Shown here: positions 1-9,344 of the stretch, one piece after another
How positions within the stretch are numbered: position 1 is the first letter of the stretch
Layout: each line of letters opens with the position of its first letter
IMG/VR virus record: IMGVR_UViG_3300044712_001937
Span: 1 to 64,000 of that record
Direction: 5' to 3' (one strand)
Source: a virus
DNA: 64,000 nucleotides
Translations under genes and position numbers: made by a program
Notes under the pieces: generated by a model
The model's input: the letters and a program-made list of their open reading frames with translations, nothing else
The model's database searches: none
Told to the model about the DNA's origin: nothing

Positions 1-2329
1 GATATCCACAAGTTGTATTTAATTTAGCACCACTACAAATATTTAAACTGTAATTTCCAGTTAAACTCGTATTTCCTGTTAATGCTCCACCCAATACAAC
101 ACTACTACCAACTTTACTTAAACCATTTGCAGCATTACTAATATCGCTAGTTGAATAAACTCTATATTCATTACCAACTTTACTAACTATTGTAGTACCA
201 CTGCCAACAAATATAGGTTTATTTGTAATTGTAGTACCTGTATAATCATGAGTATGACCTGTTAAACTTCTATTTTGTAAATCTGTTACTAAATTAGTGA
301 CTTGATTTTCATTTATATTAATTGCAGCTTGTGTAAAATGTATACTTGAATCACCAGTATGTGTTACAAAATCCGATTGTAATGTTAAATTTGGTTTTCC
401 AGTAATACCACTATAAGGATGCCAATGGGTTAAAATTTCACCTGTTAATTTATTTTCAATTGTCGATTTAGTTTCATCACCAGTATTAACTCCACTTGTA
501 TTTTCCAATAGATTATATTTATTTAACGAAATATGGTAACGTTCATCTCCACTACCACCTTGTAAACCTGCAAGTTCATTATGTGCCGATACAAGCGGAC
601 TCATAAAATATGATGCTTGAGATGTACCATTATAACTAAGAGTTACAATTCTATCTGAAGATGCTGTTGTAGTAATAAATCCTATTAATCCAAGACTATC
701 TGTTGTTGCAATATTAAATGATGGCTGGGTAGTTATAATTTCATATTTAGTATGAACAGTAGTTAAAGCAGGAGTTGTTACACCAAACAATTTATTCCAT
801 GTTGCTCCACTAACACCTGTTTCATTAATATAACTTGAAGGTGTAACAATCTTTACAACATTATTACTTGTTTTTCCACTTATTTGAAAAATTCCACTTG
901 GTGTATATAACCATGATGAATTTAAATTATTTGTACTTGCGCTAAAATAAACACCTGAAAATTGATTAGATGTTATAGTTGCAGTTCGACCTAAACCCGA
1001 ACCTGTTATAGAAACAGTACTTCCAGATAATGGTGTTGATTGATATATTTGACGTGTAGAATATGTATTTCCTGCAGACACACTATCAACACTTAAATAA
1101 CTTTCAAAAGACCAATTACCAGATTCAATAACAGTTTTTCCAAGTGCTGTAGGATATAACCATGCTGCAACTGCTCGTGTGTCATTATTTGCAACTCCAG
1201 TAACAGTTTGTGTTGTACCTGTAGTAACTGGAGTTTTAGATAAATTAGCAACAAAAACGCCATTTCCAATACTACCAGTAGAATTAATACCAGCAGGTAA
1301 CGTTCTTGAATTAATAATAGGAGTAGCATTATAAAATGTAACACCAGCACCAATACTTGATGTTGTCGGATTACCATTCACCCATTTCACACCATTCCAT
1401 TTTAATATTTGGTCAAGAGATGGATTTGGAGTATCAACGTCACTTAAATCGTCAAGTCTTAAATTCTCAAATATTTGAACAAATATTTTTCCATGTGTTT
1501 GATGTTTTGAAATTAAACGACCTAATGAAACTATGATATTAGGCGAATTAGGTTTAAATTTAGTAACACCCCCCGGAACAATTTCAGATAAATACAACAT
1601 ATCACCTACAGTCATTCCAGAATATTCTTGACTTGTAAGAGTATTTAAATCATTAATATGACCTCTTGATGTAATAAATCCATATGATTGAGGTAAAATA
1701 TCTTCAGTTGCAAGTCCTAATACAGATGCACTTGTAACACCTGTTGCTATTGCTAAACCAACTGTTGTTACAGCAGCAGTTACACCACCACCATCATATA
1801 TTCCATTTGAATATACTACAGCTCCATTTTCAATAGTATTGATTAATGAAGGATTATAAACATATCTTAAATCTTCTTGACCAAGTTGTAAATTTACACT
1901 ATCATTAAGATTTATTGAAATTGTTTGATATTCATTATCATAATATATTTTACCTTTTGTATGACCAGTAATTAATTCTGGATTAGGTGTTGAGCTAATT
2001 ATAATTCCATCATTAAAAATTAGTTGACCGTTAATTGTAGTTCCTGATATTAAATCACCACCTAAAACTACTTTATTGTCAATTACGCTTAATCCATTAG
2101 TAGCACCAGTTATATTTACTTTAATTATTAAATCAGTATCTAAAACACCATTTTTATACCAAAATTCAAAACCATTTACATTCACAGTTAAACCCGGATA
2201 TCTTTCACCTTCAGGTATACAAGTATTTACTTCACTAATACTTATATATGGGACTGTAATATTTAAATATTTATCTTCAACTGGTTTAGGAGCATTTACC
2301 TTTATATTATCACTTAAATTTATTGCCAT
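1..2329 (-). CDS. Tail fibre / appendage protein, 3' end outside window
   Basis: An open frame on the minus strand runs from ATG at 2327-2329 (MAINLSDNIK) to the window edge without a stop, giving at least 776 residues. It is rich in Gly, Thr, Ser and Asn and low in charge, as phage fibres are. A short block (GLSVIDNKVVLGG near residue 80, GLSKVGSSVVLGG near residue 745) occurs twice. Such blocks recur in tail fibre and baseplate appendage proteins of Bacteroidetes phages and prophages. A segment around residues 190-230 mentions no catalytic motif. It is the last of three consecutive minus-strand appendage genes and probably shares their transcript. The receptor-binding or chaperone end, if any, would lie beyond the window. 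The fibre role is inferred from composition and context. Confidence 0.75.
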   Translation of the reverse strand, partial: MAINLSDNIKVNAPKPVEDKYLNITVPYISISEVNTCIPEGERYPGLTVNVNGFEFWYKNGVLDTDLIIKVNITGATNGLSVIDNKVVLGGDLISGTTINGQLIFNDGIIISSTPNPELITGHTKGKIYYDNEYQTISINLNDSVNLQLGQEDLRYVYNPSLINTIENGAVVYSNGIYDGGGVTAAVTTVGLAIATGVTSASVLGLATEDILPQSYGFITSRGHINDLNTLTSQEYSGMTVGDMLYLSEIVPGGVTKFKPNSPNIIVSLGRLISKHQTHGKIFVQIFENLRLDDLSDVDTPNPSLDQILKWNGVKWVNGNPTTSSIGAGVTFYNATPIINSRTLPAGINSTGSIGNGVFVANLSKTPVTTGTTQTVTGVANNDTRAVAAWLYPTALGKTVIESGNWSFESYLSVDSVSAGNTYSTRQIYQSTPLSGSTVSITGSGLGRTATITSNQFSGVYFSASTNNLNSSWLYTPSGIFQISGKTSNNVVKIVTPSSYINETGVSGATWNKLFGVTTPALTTVHTKYEIITTQPSFNIATTDSLGLIGFITTTASSDRIVTLSYNGTSQASYFMSPLVSAHNELAGLQGGSGDERYHISLNKYNLLENTSGVNTGDETKSTIENKLTGEILTHWHPYSGITGKPNLTLQSDFVTHTGDSSIHFTQAAININENQVTNLVTDLQNRSLTGHTHDYTGTTITNKPIFVGSGTTIVSKVGNEYRVYSTSDISNAANGLSKVGSSVVLGGALTGNTSLTGNYSLNICSGAKLNTTCGY

Positions 2330-2341
2330 ATCTTAATATTT

Positions 2342-4837
2342 TTAACTATTTCTGAATTCTATTGGAGCACTTATTGCACCAACAGTACCACTCATATATA
2401 TTTTATAATTTATATTTGACCAGCAACCTTGTGCTGAACTTACTGCTATAACACATTCATCAGGATATTTATCACTTGGTGCAGAATTAATATTTCCATT
2501 ATCTAAAGCATTTATATACCAACATGTTTTAGATGTTGAAACTGATGGAATTGCAATCCATGTCCATTCACTTGCACTACTACTAAATGTAACATTTACA
2601 GTACCGCTACTACATGCAAGTATTTTATTACCACCAACAACAAGTCCAGATGTTACACTTGGGCGTAATCCACTGGTTAATTTTCCATAATAATATGGAT
2701 ATATACCAGTTAAACTTGCAGTTACAGTTGCAGTACATCCTGTAGGTAATGGATTGTCATAAATACCACCTTTACTATTATATGGTTGAACACCTGCACA
2801 ATATTGAGCAAAACTACTCCAAGATTGTGAACCTATAACTACAGGATAATTAATAACATTTAACATATAAGGTGTTGAAGTATTAGGATAAAAACCAGCT
2901 ATTTGTGCACCTGTAAAACAATATCCATTAACACCACAACTTCTTTTATCACATATTGCAGTATATTGTGGATTTATACAACCAGCATTAAATGTACTAA
3001 CTACTGATAATGTTGGAATAGAACAACCTACCTCATATAATGAAGTTGATGGCGAGAATGTTGTAGTTACAGATGGAATAATTAATGTCGGATATTGTAC
3101 TGGAACCAATATTTCTTCAAATAATTGGAAAGCTGTTTTACCAGTTAATATTGTTCCCGGTGTAATTCCACCTACAGAACATACTGCGGGTGAACTTAAA
3201 TTATATTTATCGGTACTTGACCCACCCGTAGTATATATTACTATAGTATCATTTTTAAGTTTTACTTGAGTACTTCCACTACCTATAAAACTTCTAAGTC
3301 TTAAATTATGTGAAGTAACTCCTGTACTAACACCAACACCTGTTCCCATATTTGATACACTTGTAATTCCACTATATGTACCAAAACTACCACTTGTTCC
3401 TGAATAAGTGCCACCAGATATATATATAAAAGCATCATCATAAATAATTTTTATTTTACTTGAATCTGCACTTAAAATTGTTCTAAAACGAAGACTTTTA
3501 TCTACTTTATTATTAAATACAGGACCTCCTACGTTATAAGTCGTACCAGTATTTAAACTACCATTAACATCAAAACTAATATATCCATTAGTATAAAAAC
3601 CATCACTATAATCCCCACCTATTGATGAAAATTCAATATCGTTAAATACTATTCCGGGGTATTGATATGATGTTAAAAATAACCCAATATTATGAGTAAT
3701 ATCTCCATTAACGAATATCCAACCATTTTTATCACCACCAGTTGTTTTATAATTATAAATCCAAGATTTATTAGGTGAAAAATTACTTAAATACCCACGT
3801 CTTAGTGGTTGACCAGTTGGTGCACCAAGTCTAATATATCCATCAGTATCTCTGTAATAATAATTATATAAAGATGTATATGTACCTTGAAATTGAATTT
3901 GTGAAGTAACCATATACATTGTTTGTACACCTGTTTTACCTGAAAAAAATCCAATATTAGTCGCACCAGTTACAGTTTTATCTAAATAAACTTTAGTATT
4001 ACCAGTATAAGTATTAAATACACTATAACTAACGCTTGATGCAGTTTCAGTAATACCTCTATATTGTAAAACAATACCTGTATTATTTTTAGTTCCAACG
4101 AGCATTGGTTTATTTATAACATTAATTCCAGTTGGTTTTACTGGTGTTAATTTACCAATCGTACTTGATAAATAATATAAAGTACCCCCGCTAATAGGTC
4201 TATTATTAACATCTAAAATTTCAATAGTAGAAATATTACCAGCGTATGTTAATGTAAATCCACTACCATAATCAAACGGATATATTATATCATAATCACT
4301 TTCAGTAACAATACCTAATGGTTCAATAGTGTTTGCATTTGCATTTGAAACTTTCATAAATACACCACCATAATTTTTAGTGTAACCAATAACATCACCA
4401 ACTACAAAAGAATGCAAAGCTTGTACATATTTTTTACTAATATTTTCACCTTGATTTTGAATTGTAGTAGTCGAAAATAAAGGATACCAATTTAAATTAT
4501 TACCAAGAGCTGCAACTTTAGATGAGTTTGTTGGATATAAAGTATTCCATTGGTCTATTGTAATATAATTATCATTATACTTTGGATGTAAATGATAAAT
4601 TTCATTAGTGCTAAGAACATGAACTAACATTCCAAGTCTACGCTGACCTGACGATATTCCATCAAATTCAATTCTATTATTAATACTATCCACTGGTATT
4701 GCATTTCTATCAAGAGTTGTTTTTACTTCCATAAAACCACCAACTCCAAGTACCGAATGATGTGTACCATAAGTATCTCCTGAAGAACCTCTTACTATTG
4801 GAGAAGCTAATACCGTACCTTTATAATATTCTGCCAT
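2342..4837 (-). CDS. Virion appendage / fibre-like structural protein (831 aa)
   Basis: The protein is long and rich in Gly, Ser, Thr and Tyr, with no catalytic motif. Its N-terminal part (about residues 15-100) contains the phrases DSINNRIEFDGISSGQRRLG and LVHVLSTNEIYHL. This resembles a small domain found at the start of many Bacteroidetes phage and prophage structural proteins, where a list of fixed parameters is followed by a 'method/label' type strand. The C-terminal 250 residues contain many Cys and aromatic residues (for example CDKRSCGVNGYCF), unusual for an intracellular phage protein, and look like repeated beta-sandwich segments. It lies 12 bp upstream of the fibre gene at the left edge and 25 bp downstream of the next gene, so the three are probably co-transcribed. 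An adhesin or baseplate appendage role is inference. Confidence 0.7.
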   Translation of the reverse strand: MAEYYKGTVLASPIVRGSSGDTYGTHHSVLGVGGFMEVKTTLDRNAIPVDSINNRIEFDGISSGQRRLGMLVHVLSTNEIYHLHPKYNDNYITIDQWNTLYPTNSSKVAALGNNLNWYPLFSTTTIQNQGENISKKYVQALHSFVVGDVIGYTKNYGGVFMKVSNANANTIEPLGIVTESDYDIIYPFDYGSGFTLTYAGNISTIEILDVNNRPISGGTLYYLSSTIGKLTPVKPTGINVINKPMLVGTKNNTGIVLQYRGITETASSVSYSVFNTYTGNTKVYLDKTVTGATNIGFFSGKTGVQTMYMVTSQIQFQGTYTSLYNYYYRDTDGYIRLGAPTGQPLRRGYLSNFSPNKSWIYNYKTTGGDKNGWIFVNGDITHNIGLFLTSYQYPGIVFNDIEFSSIGGDYSDGFYTNGYISFDVNGSLNTGTTYNVGGPVFNNKVDKSLRFRTILSADSSKIKIIYDDAFIYISGGTYSGTSGSFGTYSGITSVSNMGTGVGVSTGVTSHNLRLRSFIGSGSTQVKLKNDTIVIYTTGGSSTDKYNLSSPAVCSVGGITPGTILTGKTAFQLFEEILVPVQYPTLIIPSVTTTFSPSTSLYEVGCSIPTLSVVSTFNAGCINPQYTAICDKRSCGVNGYCFTGAQIAGFYPNTSTPYMLNVINYPVVIGSQSWSSFAQYCAGVQPYNSKGGIYDNPLPTGCTATVTASLTGIYPYYYGKLTSGLRPSVTSGLVVGGNKILACSSGTVNVTFSSSASEWTWIAIPSVSTSKTCWYINALDNGNINSAPSDKYPDECVIAVSSAQGCWSNINYKIYMSGTVGAISAPIEFRNS

Positions 4838-4862
4838 TTTTATATTTTATTTTATAATTTTA

Positions 4863-5936
4863 TTAACTAATAGCTATACAATATGTTCCAGAAATTCTAC
4901 TATCTGACCTTGCTACGTAATATGATGTACAATAATTATTTTTGTTTTTAAACATCATTGTAAATAATGAGCCAATACCTACATTACCCCATGCATTATT
5001 AGGTAATCCATTTATTGTAAATGAAGGAGTACCCATAACACTTGGATATGCATAATAAAAGAATTCATTATTAAATGTCATCGACATACTCGTTGTTTTA
5101 ATATTACATAATTGAGAAGTAATTGTATTGCACATAAGAGTACATGTTCCAGTACAATTTCCACTATAATATGGTGTTGAAGATTTAAAACAATATCTTC
5201 TATTCATCCATGTTATCTTAGTACAAGAAATTACACTTATTTGACCAGTATTTTTAGCACAAATACCATAATCAGCGAATGTACATAATTCATTTCCAGT
5301 AGGTATTACAATGTAATCAAATTCAGGAGGTATTATATATGGTGTATAATCCATAATATTACCACCTGCGTATGTTGTAGGATAGCAATGAGCTGGATTA
5401 GATGTCCAATTACAATTAAAATCAATATATGGGTCACCTACCGTATCTATATATATTCCACAAATAGGACTTGTCGTTTTATTAGCATACCAACTTAGAC
5501 AACCTACAGAATAATCACCAAATTCTCTACAATTTGCAGAAATACTACCACCACTATAACCATTATAAACTGAAATTCCAATACTTGGCGGTAATTCAGG
5601 TACTAATATATTTTGAAGAATTGTTGAAATAGGACAATTACTGATATTACTTCCTGCAATTAATCCACCTACAGTTATACTTGTTGGAGATGCACCACTA
5701 TATATACCTCCACCTTCAGCACCTGATACCACTTCTAATGTAATTTTACCATTACGATATGTTAATACTTCTCCATTAGTTCCACCTGTTGCAATAACGG
5801 GAATAAATCCGGAATCACCTCTTAAAGTTAAACCAGTTACATTTACAAATCTTGTAGTTCCTGATAATGTTAATGCGCTTCCACTTATTTGTTTAAATTG
5901 TAAGTCTTCAAGGTTTGGACGACTAAAAAACGACAT
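4863..5936 (-). CDS. Cys-rich virion appendage protein (357 aa)
   Basis: This is the first gene of the left appendage operon. The N-terminus (MSFFSRPNLEDLQFKQISGS) followed by short beta-rich stretches and a TGGTNGEVLTYRNGKITL segment is typical of phage fibre and baseplate accessory proteins. The C-terminal two thirds hold about 20 Cys residues (CTGTCTLMCN, CTKITWMNRRYC) and share this Cys-rich, Tyr/Gly-rich style with the C-terminus of the following 831-aa protein, which suggests related terminal domains. The ATG at 5934-5936 is about 100 bp from a late-promoter motif, with a perfect hairpin between them. No enzymatic motif is visible. The structural role is inferred from composition and position. 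Confidence 0.65.
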   Translation of the reverse strand: MSFFSRPNLEDLQFKQISGSALTLSGTTRFVNVTGLTLRGDSGFIPVIATGGTNGEVLTYRNGKITLEVVSGAEGGGIYSGASPTSITVGGLIAGSNISNCPISTILQNILVPELPPSIGISVYNGYSGGSISANCREFGDYSVGCLSWYANKTTSPICGIYIDTVGDPYIDFNCNWTSNPAHCYPTTYAGGNIMDYTPYIIPPEFDYIVIPTGNELCTFADYGICAKNTGQISVISCTKITWMNRRYCFKSSTPYYSGNCTGTCTLMCNTITSQLCNIKTTSMSMTFNNEFFYYAYPSVMGTPSFTINGLPNNAWGNVGIGSLFTMMFKNKNNYCTSYYVARSDSRISGTYCIAIS

Positions 5937-6007
5937 GTTTTATATATTAATTCTTTCTTATTATTTTTAAATTTTGCTAACTATACGACCGTACCCTTAA
6001 TTAGCTT

Positions 6008-6029
6008 TTCCGAATCAAATGATTCGGAA
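6008..6029. repeat. Perfect inverted repeat in leader of appendage operon
   Basis: TTCCGAATC and GATTCGGAA form a perfect 9-bp palindromic stem around a 4-nt loop. It lies between the late-promoter motif (6038-6046) and the first appendage gene (start 5936). It has no T-tract after it on the minus strand, so it looks like a leader hairpin or protein-binding site rather than a terminator. Confidence 0.6.
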
Positions 6030-6037
6030 TTATTTAA

Positions 6038-6046
6038 TATAAATAC
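6038..6046 (-). promoter_or_regulatory. Putative phage late promoter (GTATTTATA, sense)
   Basis: The minus strand reads GTATTTATA about 100 nt upstream of the appendage operon. This motif precedes most transcription units in the window. Confidence 0.55.
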
Positions 6047-6076
6047 AAAAGAATCACATTAAAAACTAATATAAAT

Positions 6077-6112
6077 AAAAAACCCATGAGATTTTTTTCT
6101 CATGGGTTTTTT
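6077..6112 (-). terminator. Intrinsic terminator of the ARPP-1/Ro60 unit
   Basis: AACCCATGAGA pairs with TCTCATGGGTT over 11 bp and is followed by a run of T on both strands. On the minus strand it sits 24 bp past the end of the 365-aa gene, closing that unit before the appendage operon. Confidence 0.85.
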
Positions 6113-6135
6113 ATTGTTAAGTTAAAGTATTATAA

Positions 6136-7233
6136 TTAAAGTTTAAATTTATTTTGCATTTTTGCTTTTTTTCTAAGTTCATTAACTTCTCTCAATGCAT
6201 TTGGGTTATAAATTTCACGTTTCACTATTGACACAAGATGATTAAATTCACTTTCAGTTATTGCTTGTCCTACATACCCCTCATTTTTCAATATATAACT
6301 TTTAGGAGCTGAACTTGATGCTGAAGGATTACCTTCTGAATCAATAGTACTTTCAAATGTCATCTCAAGCAATTCCTGAATTTTTTCAGTAACATTTGCA
6401 GTAATTTTCTGCTTAGTCTTTTTCAATGCCTTTTCAAGCATATCAACTACATTCTCCTGATGATTTCTTTTTACTTCAGCATATGCCATAGTAAAATCTT
6501 TCATTGGTGAACTATGTTTAAGTTCAGAAATTATAGCTAATGAACCATAACAGTCACGAATCATTAAATTCCAAACTTGTTCAGCATATGTGAACGATGG
6601 AAATTTATCAATTGCAACAATTTCTCCTTCAATAAAAACAATCATTCCAATCATTTTCTTAGGACGTTCAAAATGTGCAATAAATTGTTCAAGTTTTTTA
6701 TCATACTTGCTAAAATATACATCTAAATAATTACCAGCAGATGATTGAGTATCTATACCTAATTTATTAATCGCAGGATAAATTCTTGAATATCCGGGTG
6801 CTGTTCCAACAGTATTAAATACCATTTCACGCATAGTTACTGGAAGCATACGGAATTCTTGAGTACCTCTAAAAGTACCACCTTGAGAACCTTGGACACA
6901 TCCAGCATCATTATAAGTAACATTTGCTCCTTTAGCAATATAACCTGCCTTAGTCATACCGTGATTTTGAGCAACTTGCTTTGTCATAACAGCCATTTGT
7001 GTAGGTACAATTACTTCTTTACTTTCTTTATTTTGAAAGTTTATTTGTCCATATGAACTATTACCAGCTACTAATGCTGTTAATGGGTTTGCAAACCGAG
7101 TATCTAATGAATATTCTGAATCTGTTGTTAAACCAACAATTTGCATATTCAATATAGATTGAACTATGATGTTACCATCATTATCCTTGATAGGACGGCA
7201 ACCTTTAAGTAATTCTGTAAATTCTCTTGTCAT
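6136..7233 (-). CDS. ARPP-1/DUF6569-like protein next to Ro60-like gene
   Basis: A protein of 365 aa. Two stretches resemble the ARPP-1 family (a cellular family of unknown function) as I recall it. One is a strand pair around residues 85-125 (VMTKQV, then AGYIAKGANVTYNDAGCV). The other is a C-terminal motif around residues 195-235 (MIGMIVFIEGEIVAIDKF followed by a VWNLMIRDCYGS helix), which matches the family's 'G-hydrophobic-G-x-I-x-x-x-D-x-F ... W-x-x-L-x-x-S' ending. The last 120 residues are helical and charged. It starts 12 bp after the Ro60-like gene, so the two are almost certainly co-transcribed and may act together. Assignment is by remembered family motifs only. The alternative is simply a phage hypothetical protein. 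Confidence 0.55.
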   Translation of the reverse strand: MTREFTELLKGCRPIKDNDGNIIVQSILNMQIVGLTTDSEYSLDTRFANPLTALVAGNSSYGQINFQNKESKEVIVPTQMAVMTKQVAQNHGMTKAGYIAKGANVTYNDAGCVQGSQGGTFRGTQEFRMLPVTMREMVFNTVGTAPGYSRIYPAINKLGIDTQSSAGNYLDVYFSKYDKKLEQFIAHFERPKKMIGMIVFIEGEIVAIDKFPSFTYAEQVWNLMIRDCYGSLAIISELKHSSPMKDFTMAYAEVKRNHQENVVDMLEKALKKTKQKITANVTEKIQELLEMTFESTIDSEGNPSASSSAPKSYILKNEGYVGQAITESEFNHLVSIVKREIYNPNALREVNELRKKAKMQNKFKL

Positions 7234-7245
7234 AGTATATATTTT

Positions 7246-8874
7246 TTAAACGTTTACACTAATTTTTTTTGACCTTTTAACTGGTGCAGCTTCAAGAGCC
7301 AACATTTGAGTTTCAAGCCATCTTTTTGTATCAATTTCAAGCAATCTTGCAGTAATTTGTGGTTGAATTGCACTTGGGTTACTTATTGCCATTGGAACTA
7401 CACTTGTACCTAATTTACGTACATTAGCACCCATTTCTGCACTTGTTATTGGCGAAATCTGAAACATTGGAGTATTTCTACCAGTTTCTGTTTGCCAAAT
7501 CGAAATAACCTCATTAGTTAATCCATCATAAGCATTTTCATAGCCATCAGTTATGATAAAAATAGCATCATAAGGTTTTGACGAATTTTCAACTTTCAAT
7601 AATCCAATAAATGAACTTGCTAAATCAGTTACTTCACCACCAGTTACAACAATATTAGTTAATTCCGCAGATTTACCCAATACTTTTGCTGTAAAATCAG
7701 CAATTGCTTTTGGAGTATTCTTTGATTCAATTTTATCACCTGACATTGAATTACTATCATCAACAATAATTCCAATATTTTTATAATAGAAATTATTGAT
7801 TCTTTTCTTAATAGCAAGTTTATCTATTGCTGAAATTATTTCAGGAGTAAATGATGTTTCATAACCAGTTTTATATAAAGCCAAGAAATCTGTTGCTTTA
7901 TCCATATCAACAGTCTTTTCAACACCCAACTTTGCAGTTGATTTTGTTTGACGGATTTGTTGATTTGTTGATGTAACTTCAACATTCTTTCTGATTAAAG
8001 CTTTAGTTGCTTGTTTTTGAATATCAGTAGACCACATTGAATGATATTGTGGATGTTTAACACTTGAAATTAATCCAAGTAAAACTTCTTCCGGAACATT
8101 TTTAATTCCAGTAATATCAACCTTTGCTTTTAAATATTCACTCAACAATGGAAAATCTAAAGCTGGATAATTTACACCATTATCTTTTTTAAATAAAAAA
8201 AGAAATAATTTAAACGCACGTGAAGCATCACCATTAAAATATTTTAATATATATTCATTAATAATATTACTTTCCTTTTCAGTTGTAACGCCATTTGAAT
8301 ATACAACAAGTTTACGAGCAATTGAAAGCAATATAGATGTTTTCTTTTGACCATATACATGTTTTAAAATTTCAGCAATTTTATTTCGATATTTTAATGA
8401 AAAAAATTCAAGATTTGATTGTCCCCAAATATATCCAAGAATAATTTTTCTTGTCCTTTCATTATTTACTTTAGAATTTTTTAAATCAACAAAAAGACGT
8501 AACACATAAGGTAAACCATTATCTGCAAGATTATCTAATGATGATAATATTGCTTTATCACTTAAACCATTATCATACCAATCAATAGGATTAACAATAT
8601 TACATGCACCTCCCTTTAATGTATTTTTTAATTCATTAAGCAATACTTCAGATATAAATCGACCAGTAGCACCTTTTTGGGTTGCAATAATCAATGGGAG
8701 TTCTTTTGAAAGCATATACATATTCTTAATTTGAGATTGTATTGCTTTCAATTGTTCATCTTTAGAGTGGTAATAAGTAGCACTGCTCTTAGCACCACTT
8801 GCCACTGTCAAACCATCAGTAATTGATTGCTTAACTGTAGACAACATGTTGTTTGTTAATACCAAATTTTTCAT
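7246..8874 (-). CDS. TROVE/Ro60-like protein with C-terminal vWA domain
   Basis: A protein of 542 aa. Residues 1-300 are predicted all-helical repeats, as in the ring of TROVE/Ro60 proteins. Residues 365-510 are a von Willebrand A domain with an intact MIDAS signature DxSxS (D372, S374, S376, in VDDSNSMSG) and the ITDG loop at about residues 441-444. This architecture matches Ro60/Rsr, which binds misfolded RNAs and Y RNAs. In bacteria the Y RNA genes (including tRNA-mimicking YrlA RNAs) usually adjoin rsr. Here a cluster of tRNA-like RNAs lies directly upstream on the same strand, which supports the call. An ARPP-1-like gene follows 12 bp downstream. Other vWA proteins with helical N-termini (for example DUF2828) remain possible, since TROVE is inferred from pattern, not from a search. 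Confidence 0.62.
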   Translation of the reverse strand: MKNLVLTNNMLSTVKQSITDGLTVASGAKSSATYYHSKDEQLKAIQSQIKNMYMLSKELPLIIATQKGATGRFISEVLLNELKNTLKGGACNIVNPIDWYDNGLSDKAILSSLDNLADNGLPYVLRLFVDLKNSKVNNERTRKIILGYIWGQSNLEFFSLKYRNKIAEILKHVYGQKKTSILLSIARKLVVYSNGVTTEKESNIINEYILKYFNGDASRAFKLFLFLFKKDNGVNYPALDFPLLSEYLKAKVDITGIKNVPEEVLLGLISSVKHPQYHSMWSTDIQKQATKALIRKNVEVTSTNQQIRQTKSTAKLGVEKTVDMDKATDFLALYKTGYETSFTPEIISAIDKLAIKKRINNFYYKNIGIIVDDSNSMSGDKIESKNTPKAIADFTAKVLGKSAELTNIVVTGGEVTDLASSFIGLLKVENSSKPYDAIFIITDGYENAYDGLTNEVISIWQTETGRNTPMFQISPITSAEMGANVRKLGTSVVPMAISNPSAIQPQITARLLEIDTKRWLETQMLALEAAPVKRSKKISVNV

Positions 8875-8957
8875 CTTACTAAATTTAAATTTTTGTTACA
8901 GTTATATTTATAAAAAATCAAAAATACATAAATTAATTTAATTAATCACAATAATAA

Positions 8958-9010
8958 ACAAAAAAAATGGGCAAGTATTGTATAATTTCTTATACAAATC
9001 CCCGCCCATT
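8958..9010 (-). terminator. Structured terminator-like hairpin between RNA cluster and Ro60-like gene
   Basis: On the minus strand AATGGGC pairs with GCCCATT and encloses a second perfect stem, TTGTATAA-GAAA-TTATACAA, capped by a GAAA tetraloop. A run of eight T follows the outer stem. It can end transcription of the RNA cluster, or act as an attenuator in front of the Ro60-like gene 84 bp further on. Confidence 0.75.
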
Positions 9011-9180
9011 AATTTTTGGAAAAATAAATCTTCTCAATAAGAGAAGAAGTTTAGTTGTATTTTTACAAGTTTGTGCCACCACTATCGGATGGCAAATTTC
9101 AATTTGCTGTATACACAACAAGTTCTTCCATAATGCTTTTTTTTGAAAAACTCCCACACTTCTGTGGCAGAAAACCATTT
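9011..9180 (-). other. Non-coding region with four successive RNA hairpins
   Basis: No convincing gene: the 62-codon frame here has an unlikely composition. Instead there are perfect hairpins. They are CTTCTC/GAGAAG (9030-9046), a GCCA-CC/GG-TGGC stem with one bulged base (9075-9093), GCAAAT/ATTTGC (9092-9107, overlapping and so alternative) and CCACA/TGTGG (9154-9167). The part around 9060-9115 weakly resembles the permuted tRNA upstream: CAGC-AAA-TTGAAA, then GCC, GTGGT, GGCACAA, ACTTG. It could be a decayed copy. It is probably part of one long structured transcript with 9181-9550. Confidence 0.4.
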
Positions 9181-9189
9181 TTAACCTTC

Positions 9190-9344
9190 AAATGTTAGAT
9201 GATACTACCCTTTTTATAAGTAAAATTTCTCGTATCAAGAACTGAAAAACACCACAAATTACGGTATTGTGGACAACCACTTCAAACATCCTTTGGATGA
9301 TGATAATATTTCGGGAATATTGTAAAAGTATTTTTGTTTTTGTG
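9190..9344 (-). ncRNA. Structured RNA sharing a 15-nt block with the RNA at 10436-10551
   Basis: The minus strand contains CATCC/GGATG (9287-9299), CCACAA/TTGTGG (9252-9272), and a nested pair GATAC...GTATC (9201-9236) enclosing TTTTA/TAAAA. The block ACCGTAATTTGTGGT (9251-9265) is identical to one at 10491-10505. Exact ends are unknown. It lies immediately downstream of the permuted tRNA and may be processed from the same precursor. Confidence 0.45.

Noticed and set aside
1093-2336. Small frames inside the left fibre gene
   Set aside because: They are in other phases of a long open coding frame (1-2329 minus) and have repetitive, low-complexity products.
8990-9178. A 62-codon minus-strand frame in the RNA region
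   Set aside because: Composition is odd (many Cys, Leu, Gly), and the region folds into several strong RNA hairpins, so the frame is probably incidental.
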